Assembly: GCA_027924645.1 (NCBI GenBank)
Contig: BSBN01000233.1
Location: 6,776,501-6,840,500 of the forward strand
Source: Cunninghamia lanceolata
Taxonomy: Eukaryota > Streptophyta > Pinopsida > Cupressales > Cupressaceae
DNA length: 64,000 nucleotides
Direction of reading: 5' to 3'
The notes below the pieces were generated by a model. It did no database searches, was not told the DNA's origin, and saw nothing but the letters and a program-made list of their open reading frames with translations. Of this stretch, positions 57,705 through 64,000 are shown piece by piece; position 1 is the stretch's first letter, and the number at the start of each line of letters is the position of its first letter. The position numbers and the translations under genes are program-made.

Positions 57705-58240
57705 AACTTAAATGTGTCATGCAATGATCATCCCCCTCCATTTTCACTCTAATAGAGTATATCTATGTCACAATCATATTGTACATGTTCAAATAGTCAG
57801 CCACAAAACCACCATCATCAATTCTCAAGGTGTATAACTTCTGCCATAGGAAACTTTTGTTAACCATGGATTTAGCCTAGTAAAATTCACCCAACTTCTT
57901 CCAAAGGGATTGTGTGATGGCTTCTTCATGTACATTCAACACTGGGAATCCACTAAGCTAAGCATGATGAGGCCCTTTGCCATTTTATGAAATAGTTTCT
58001 AGTCAATTTGTGACATTATAGTGGGTTTAGCTATAGATACACCAGCCCATAGATCCTTGTCTATGAACATATCCTCCGTTTTGAGATTGCACAATGAAAA
58101 ATTAATGCTTATAAATTTCTTCATCTTTATTCTTGACATGCTTACCATTTTCTTACAACAAGATCTCCTTCTACAGAAGTTCTTGTTTAATCCAAGATTA
58201 GTACAAAAATCCTTCTCCCTAACACATAGGACTCAAGGTG
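57705..58240 (-). pseudogene. Copia gag, degenerate, minus strand
   Basis: Minus-strand reading with frame changes gives DLWAGVSIAKPTIMSQID, then LSLVDSQ, EEAITQSLWKKLGEFY-like, SMVNKSFLWQKLYTLRIDD, and a YLNMYNMIV-like phrase. This is the conserved gag core of plant copia elements (LW-x-KLG...L-x-K-LY-x-L-R-x-x-x-G). Stops are frequent and the 3' part of the element is missing. Confidence 0.7.
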
Positions 58241-58257
58241 ATCAAACTCTAATACCA
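58241..58257 (-). other. Degenerate primer-binding site before the gag relic
   Basis: The minus strand reads TGGTATTAGAGTTTGAT, the position expected between a 5' LTR on the right and the gag relic on the left. Confidence 0.6.
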
Positions 58258-58830
58258 AATGAAAGGAAGCAAAGGTGCAGAATATGCTTCCTATACTAAT
58301 CTATGAGAGGAGGCATGCACACAAATAAAATTCAACATACAATTATGAGGAAATAAACACAAAAAGCAATATACCATAACATAATGATTTACATGGGGAA
58401 ACCCTTTTGAGAGAAAAACCTCACACTCTAGAACAACTCAATGTATTATTTCGTAATCAATATTACAATACAATTGTGTCTTTACATGAATATCACTAAT
58501 AAAAAAATTTAAAATCATTCTAGTAGCATAACAATACCTACAAAACTCGCTATGAATGCTTCATCTCAAGCACTCAATAAATAGGATAGCAATACATGAA
58601 ACTATTAAATGGTAATTAGGAAACCATGAGCTAAAAATAACATATTCCTTACACTTATCATAAGCTCATCATAATCCACTCACCAACTTGGGCACTCTAT
58701 TTTAGCTCCATTATCTCCAATCAAATATGCCTCATTCCATGTCATAACATGCAACATAAGTTGGTCAACAAGTGTAAATCCCTCCTATAGCTCTCTGATC
58801 AATCATAGATAGCCTTATATTTCTGATGTG
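58258..58830 (-). repeat. Probable 5' LTR of the minus-strand copia relic
   Basis: The segment ends at the primer site. On the minus strand it contains the conserved U5 motif GAGGTTTTTCTC...GGGTTTCCCCATGTAAA (complement of about 58392-58430). The far end near 58830 is a guess. Confidence 0.45.
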
Positions 58831-60730
58831 GGAGGCCTAACTTCTAGAGGTGATAAATTTTGATCTATGAAATCAGTTCAACCCATTGTTTTTTAAAATT
58901 GAAGATCTTGAAGAGATCCATATCACTATAACCCACTTGCTTTAGTTAAGGCCTATTTTAACATTTTTTGGGGACCAAAGTAACCTCTAGAGCCCTAAAA
59001 GTTAAATTTTTGTATTCTAGAATTTAAAAATTACATTTCTTTTGTCCTTAACATTAGGATGCAAGGTTGAAACACAATTTCTAATAATAAATATGCCAAA
59101 AAAAAAAGAGTGCTACAATCATAAAATAAAACAATCCACATAAAATAAAGTATATCATAAAAATAAAAAATGAAGTATAAACTTTTCTCCTCTAAAACAC
59201 TTCAAAAACTAAATAAATAATACTAAAATTAAAATTCAACTATATCTGACATTTCTATTTGTTTAACTTCTTTTATTTTTAATATAAATATATTACACAT
59301 CAATATTTACAAATACTTTACCTAGAACCATATATAAAACTGGTCATTATACTAAGTTTTTTCACTATACTGAGGAAACATCACATGACAAGCAAATTAA
59401 TTTTATAAAGTACACAATGTCACTAGAGATAAGACTTTAATATCCCTGCCTAGATAGGGACTAATAATTTCATTCAAACTATCCTTAACAACCAATGGTG
59501 TGCAATATTAAGTATGAAAAGTATAGAAAAACCTCCTTTTAATCATTATTAATACTAACATGACATATGAAGCATATAATGGCTGGGTACTCTGACCGTG
59601 CAATAATTGCAACTAACTAATATCCCACCATGAAAGTAGCAACGGAATAATCTGATTATTGGAGAAAATGGCAGTATCTCCTAATAATTCGATATTCCTT
59701 CTTTAGCATACGTGGTCGCCATGGTCCACATAACAAAAGAAGGGAAAGGCGTGGCCCCTTTGACGTAGACATGACAGCAATTATTTTCTTGTCATCTAAT
59801 ACACTGCATAATGACAAACAATGTCATGCTTGCACCCGTGGGAGCCGACTTTCATTTCATGACACCTTACACACAACTAAATCATCCTAGTTTTTTTTCA
59901 AACAAAAGAGAGGGACGTTCATGTAAGACCCTAATAACATTGTAAATATGTAGGGACCTTTAATGGCTAGATGTCTAGGGGTTGAAAACTTCTATCGTTT
60001 GGTTGTCATATCTTATGTGATTTATATGGTTTTTAAATAATAATTTGGAAATTAAAATAAAATAGTTACGTGATTTTCAACACATGGTGGGAATCAATAC
60101 ATGATAGGACCCACAATGCAATGTTGTCACATGCACCACTATAACCTTTGGTTAGGTACCGCCTTTCACCCATGCGGTGGGTAAATATTGGGGAATCAAA
60201 CTCATTATGACTACCATTTGTCTTTTCCAACGGCTTGACCATAGCATCTACCCTCAAGAGCTTAGATTCGGTATATTATTATATATAACATCTAGATTAT
60301 TTTGTGTTGATATTAATAACTACATGGAAACAAAAGTTTTTAGAAATGGAACATGTAAAAATAAAAATAAAACATTACCAACCGAACATGTTTTTCAATA
60401 CACAAGGCCAACTTTTCTAATCATAATAAAAATCAAACATAACCAACCAACCATGTTATACAATACATAGGGGTTGAAATGCAGTACATAAAAGAATATA
60501 TAAATAGATTTTTTTTTTTAAACCAATATTTAACACCATTTATTGATATGCAAGAGTTTCATAGCAGCTATGCAATTTTATATATGAGATCAAAACATTA
60601 CAGAAATATTTGCTACCATCATGGAAAAGAAAGTATAATGTACCAAGGATAAATCCTTACAACTGTCATAGGCACATTTGTTTTAGTGTATCATATATCA
60701 AGCAGAGAGAGAGACCCTATTTATTACCAC
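58831..60730. other. AT-rich stretch without recognised gene
   Basis: No ORF with recognisable motifs, RNA gene or repeat could be supported. Open frames at 60066 and 60177 on opposite strands show no similarity I can name. Confidence 0.35.
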
Positions 60731-61380
60731 TAGAATTGAAGTCCATTTTCACTTTATGTGCTTCTTTGTTCACCTTCTTTATAATGACATTCTAGAAAAC
60801 ACCCACATAGGGCATTTCTTCAATTCATAAACACTGATTTGAAGCTCTCCAAAGAACTAAGGATGAGACCTTCCCTATATGCTAGAAAAATGGTGTTAGC
60901 CTCAACTAAGTTGGCTACAAGATCATGAGAGAATATCCCACCAATGTCTGTAACTTTGGCCTCAACATCACAACTAGCTAAGGCATTTGCAAACATTAGC
61001 TCTATGATTTAAATATTCTTTATGTAGGCCTTAGAGATGGCATACACCATATCATCATCTAGTAGCATATCAATTTTGTTAGATAGAATAATTGATGGTA
61101 CTCTGTTGTTGAGATAGCTTGGAGGACACTCCTTATGTGATTCAAGGCCCATCACCTTATAGACTACACTTTCCACTAGTGGGAGTCAATGATGAATACC
61201 TCCCTAAGATTCCATAGATGACATCTCTCAATGTTAAGGGTCTCCCATTTCTAAAGAATTAAGTATATCCTTAAATCCATGATGGTAGGTGGCACACCAC
61301 TTAGACTTAATTCATTCCTAGTGACTCCATCTTAGAAAGCCATGGTTTACAGCTATAGAATCCATATATCTCCTTCTTTT
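60731..61380 (-). pseudogene. Unrecognised protein-like sequence, minus strand, decayed
   Basis: One minus-strand frame stays largely open from about 61170 to 60820, with stops near 60995 and 60830. Phrases include SHKECPPSYLNNRVPSIILS, KIDMLLDDDMVYAISKAYI and IFSHDLVANLVEANTIFLAY. Amino-acid composition is protein-like and the stops are few, but I recognise no domain. A decayed host gene or captured exon is possible. Confidence 0.3.
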
Positions 61381-64000
61381 AGAGTGTCGATCCACACTTG
61401 CTTTATAGGATAATGAGAGGATGTTTCATAACTAGTATAGATATCTTAAATACATCTATCTAAGAAATGCCAAGAGATATCAATTTGAAGCTATTTATTT
61501 ACTTCACATTAAAACCACTTTATTTACTTTCTTGAGAAGGTATCTTATTTTGGATTTATATTATATTTATTACTAAATATTAATAATTTGACATGTAAAT
61601 GACCGTCAATTTTAAGGTAAAAGGTAATTGTTTTTTTAACACACTCACACCATTACACTCCACCCCTTGCTTCCATTGTAGAATGCATCTCGACATTAAT
61701 TACCTCCTATAAATGAGTATAATTTTAGATTATCATGTATTTCAAAAGCATATCCCAATCTAGGGATTTTGATGAGCGTAGGATCTCGTCAAAGAATTGA
61801 ACAATTAATAAAGTTCCACCAAACTTAACACTACCTTGTCTAGAATCATAAAAGCTTAGTCAAATCTATTGAGTGAAATAGAAAGGAAAATACTATTTTA
61901 AACTATATTATCAATCAAATTGAGTCAAATTATCAAATATACTATATATTATTTTAAACTATCTTAAACTAGAAAGGAATAACAATATTTTAAAATAATT
62001 AAAATAAATAATGCATGAATGATAAATTAGATGCTATACTTGTCACATTAACTTTTAAAGTTATTTAGCGCATAAACTTGTCTAATACATTAATTTTGGA
62101 ATTTGTAAATTAGTCAATACATTTGTAGACCTTATATATAAATATGAACTAGAGATCATGTATTTCATTGCATACAATTTAGTATTTGTACAAGGAGTTA
62201 AAAAAATTGAGATGATTTAATCAGGGATATGATTAAGTAGAAATATATCAACTATCATGTATGTGATAGGTGAAGTATTAAGATCATTCTTGGGAGAGGG
62301 ATTTGGGTAGGAAATTAAATCCAAATGAGCTAAAATATTCATCTACCTTATTTAATCTAATGATTGATTGAGTTAAAATAGATTATCTATCACATACATG
62401 ATATCTAAGAGTACCAATAAGTTATCCTTACTTAACATGTAGAATGATGAACTTAAAATCTTACTTATCTACTTGTAGACATATATGTCATAAAATGCTA
62501 ATGGATGTATGTAGAAGGAAAAGATAAAGTTGTTTAATTTAGCACCATGGTGATATAATTATTGAAATAAAATATTGAATATAATAAGATGGCTATAATG
62601 CTTTTGGTTCCTCAATTTTAGTTTGGAATAGTAACATGTTGATTATTCTCATTGATAATGGAGTCATAAGGGATCATCACTCCAATGGGAATAAGCCTTT
62701 GAACAAAGTACATTACATTTATTAATTTGTCATAAATCTCACATTTCAATCTCTCTTGCTAATCTTGGTGTGTGTAGGATGAGCTAGATGATGTGTGTCA
62801 GTGATTACTTCTCTTATGTTGAATCTGATCAACTTAATCTCTACATTATTCTTTGTGGTTAGTGTGGTTTCCTACAAACAAGCATCAATGGATGATGTAA
62901 AGATCCATTGTTCCTAGAGAGATAAATCATTATTTAGGTTCTTTATCTTCATCCATCTATGTATACACTATCTTTAATTTTTAAGCTACACATGTGCTTG
63001 AGGCAATGGCTACTATATTAGGCGATGAATTTACTATAAGGAATGAGTTTTAAATATTTAATCCCAACATTGCTACACACATTGTATTCAATATGTATTT
63101 TTCATCTAAAACAAAGCCCTAGAATAAATATTTTCATAAACATTTACCAAATTAGAATATCTTGGTGTTGGAAGAAATTTTAGCTATGGTGGAATTGAAA
63201 TTAAAAGAGATTTTTGACAATGAATTTTTTCCATATGAGAATTTTTAGGAATTAGAAGATCATTTTCATGTACTAAAAAATGAACTAGAAAGAATTAAGT
63301 CCTATCTTTCTTTTAGGATAGGATAACTTAAGAAAATGTATATTATAGATCTTTCTTTCCCTATTTAAAAAATACATTGATGAGCTCGAGCCAACAACTG
63401 TGGATGAGGTGGAGGAAGAAATCAAGGCCACCTTTAGGATGACACATGTGAAACAAATCATGAAGGGGAGCTCATAAATGGGTGGTTACATTAATTCTAG
63501 GCATGAAAAATATTCAAGCTCTGATAAAAAAAACTAGAACTAATGCCAATGAGTGTAAAGGGAAATGTAGAGTAGGCATGTGTTGATATTCCCTTAGTCC
63601 TTAATCATGGTAGGGAGGAACCCTATGTTTCTTTAGTGTGTGGTTTAAATTCAAACTACTAGCATAAGAGTTTTTGTCAACTATCCTCCATTGGAGTAGG
63701 CAGTAGAAGAAAGGGAAAATTAGGCATGGAATAATGCTACCATCGCTTAGTTGATCTCAAGTCTTTAGATGGTGTAACTTCATTAATTTTCTTATATTTG
63801 TTTCTAGGTTAGTGATATTTTTTTAGTATTTGCATATATATTCTTTTTTCTTTCTAGCCATTACTGTTGGAATAAACGAAAAATCTCTAATCCAATTGTT
63901 AATCATCAAATCACCAAGATATGATACCAATTGGTGAGATACAAGGCTTTGACTACTACAAAATAGAAATTTGAAAATTGTATGCAAATTTAAAATTTAA
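61381..64000. other. AT-rich stretch without recognised gene
   Basis: Between 63150 and 63560 a plus-strand phrase KYIDELEPTTVDEVEEEIKA suggests a decayed coding remnant of unknown family. Nothing else can be supported. Confidence 0.3.

Noticed and set aside
59700..60260. GC-richer stretch as a gene promoter
   Set aside because: No TATA box with a following ORF or other supporting signal could be found.

Overview
The window reads as nuclear DNA of a large, repeat-filled seed-plant genome. It is AT-rich, has no recognisable intact host gene, and is built from nested LTR retrotransposons of very different ages. Other contents are fragments of plant genes (KH-domain protein, PPR protein, ClpB/HSP101), an old insertion of plastid DNA, a tRNA-derived SINE and two miniature or short LTR elements. 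The plastid insertion carries ndhB. That gene is missing or broken in plastids of Pinaceae and Gnetales, so a cupressoid/taxoid conifer, a cycad or another ndh-bearing seed plant fits better. This is inference.

Layout. 1-11431: remains of an old minus-strand gypsy-like element (LTR about 10578-11431, leader to its left), split by copia-type element A (1820-9992). Element A has a degenerate gag and, in place of pol, a long decayed reading frame of unknown function. 11432-22815: an older gypsy-like gag region split by element B (13719-20831), a young and apparently complete copia element with one 1384-codon gag-pol frame and nearly identical LTRs; then a 373-bp TRIM and a ClpB/HSP101 fragment. 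22816-30002: element E, a decayed non-autonomous gypsy-like element with 2.3-kb LTRs. 30003-38940: a minus-strand KH-domain pseudogene cut in two by gypsy element D (30341-38561). 38941-40124: element F, a short minus-strand LTR element. 40262-40975: a PPR pseudogene. 41000-44130: mostly featureless, then a palindromic TA-rich satellite. 44590-47260: plastid-derived DNA in plastid gene order (3' rps12, rps7, ndhB), itself hit by a SINE. 47740-54700: an old minus-strand copia pol split by element C (48159-53960), a chimera in which integrase precedes a gag tail. 54700-64000: further minus-strand copia debris (57346-58830) and long stretches in which nothing is recognised.

Elements A, B and C share a lineage signature: TG...CA LTRs of 1.3-1.5 kb, an initiator-tRNA-Met-type primer site, repeats of GGCAGTGAGCC in the LTR, and a conserved 3' non-coding block with hairpins around polypurine tracts. 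B could supply the proteins; A and C keep the cis-acting sequences but no usable pol, so they look like dependants of a B-like partner. B has 3 LTR differences in 1293 bp, whereas A and C differ at roughly 8 percent of positions, so activity spans a long period. Coordinates of LTRs, target duplications and primer sites were read directly from the sequence. Family names rest on motif recognition without database searches.
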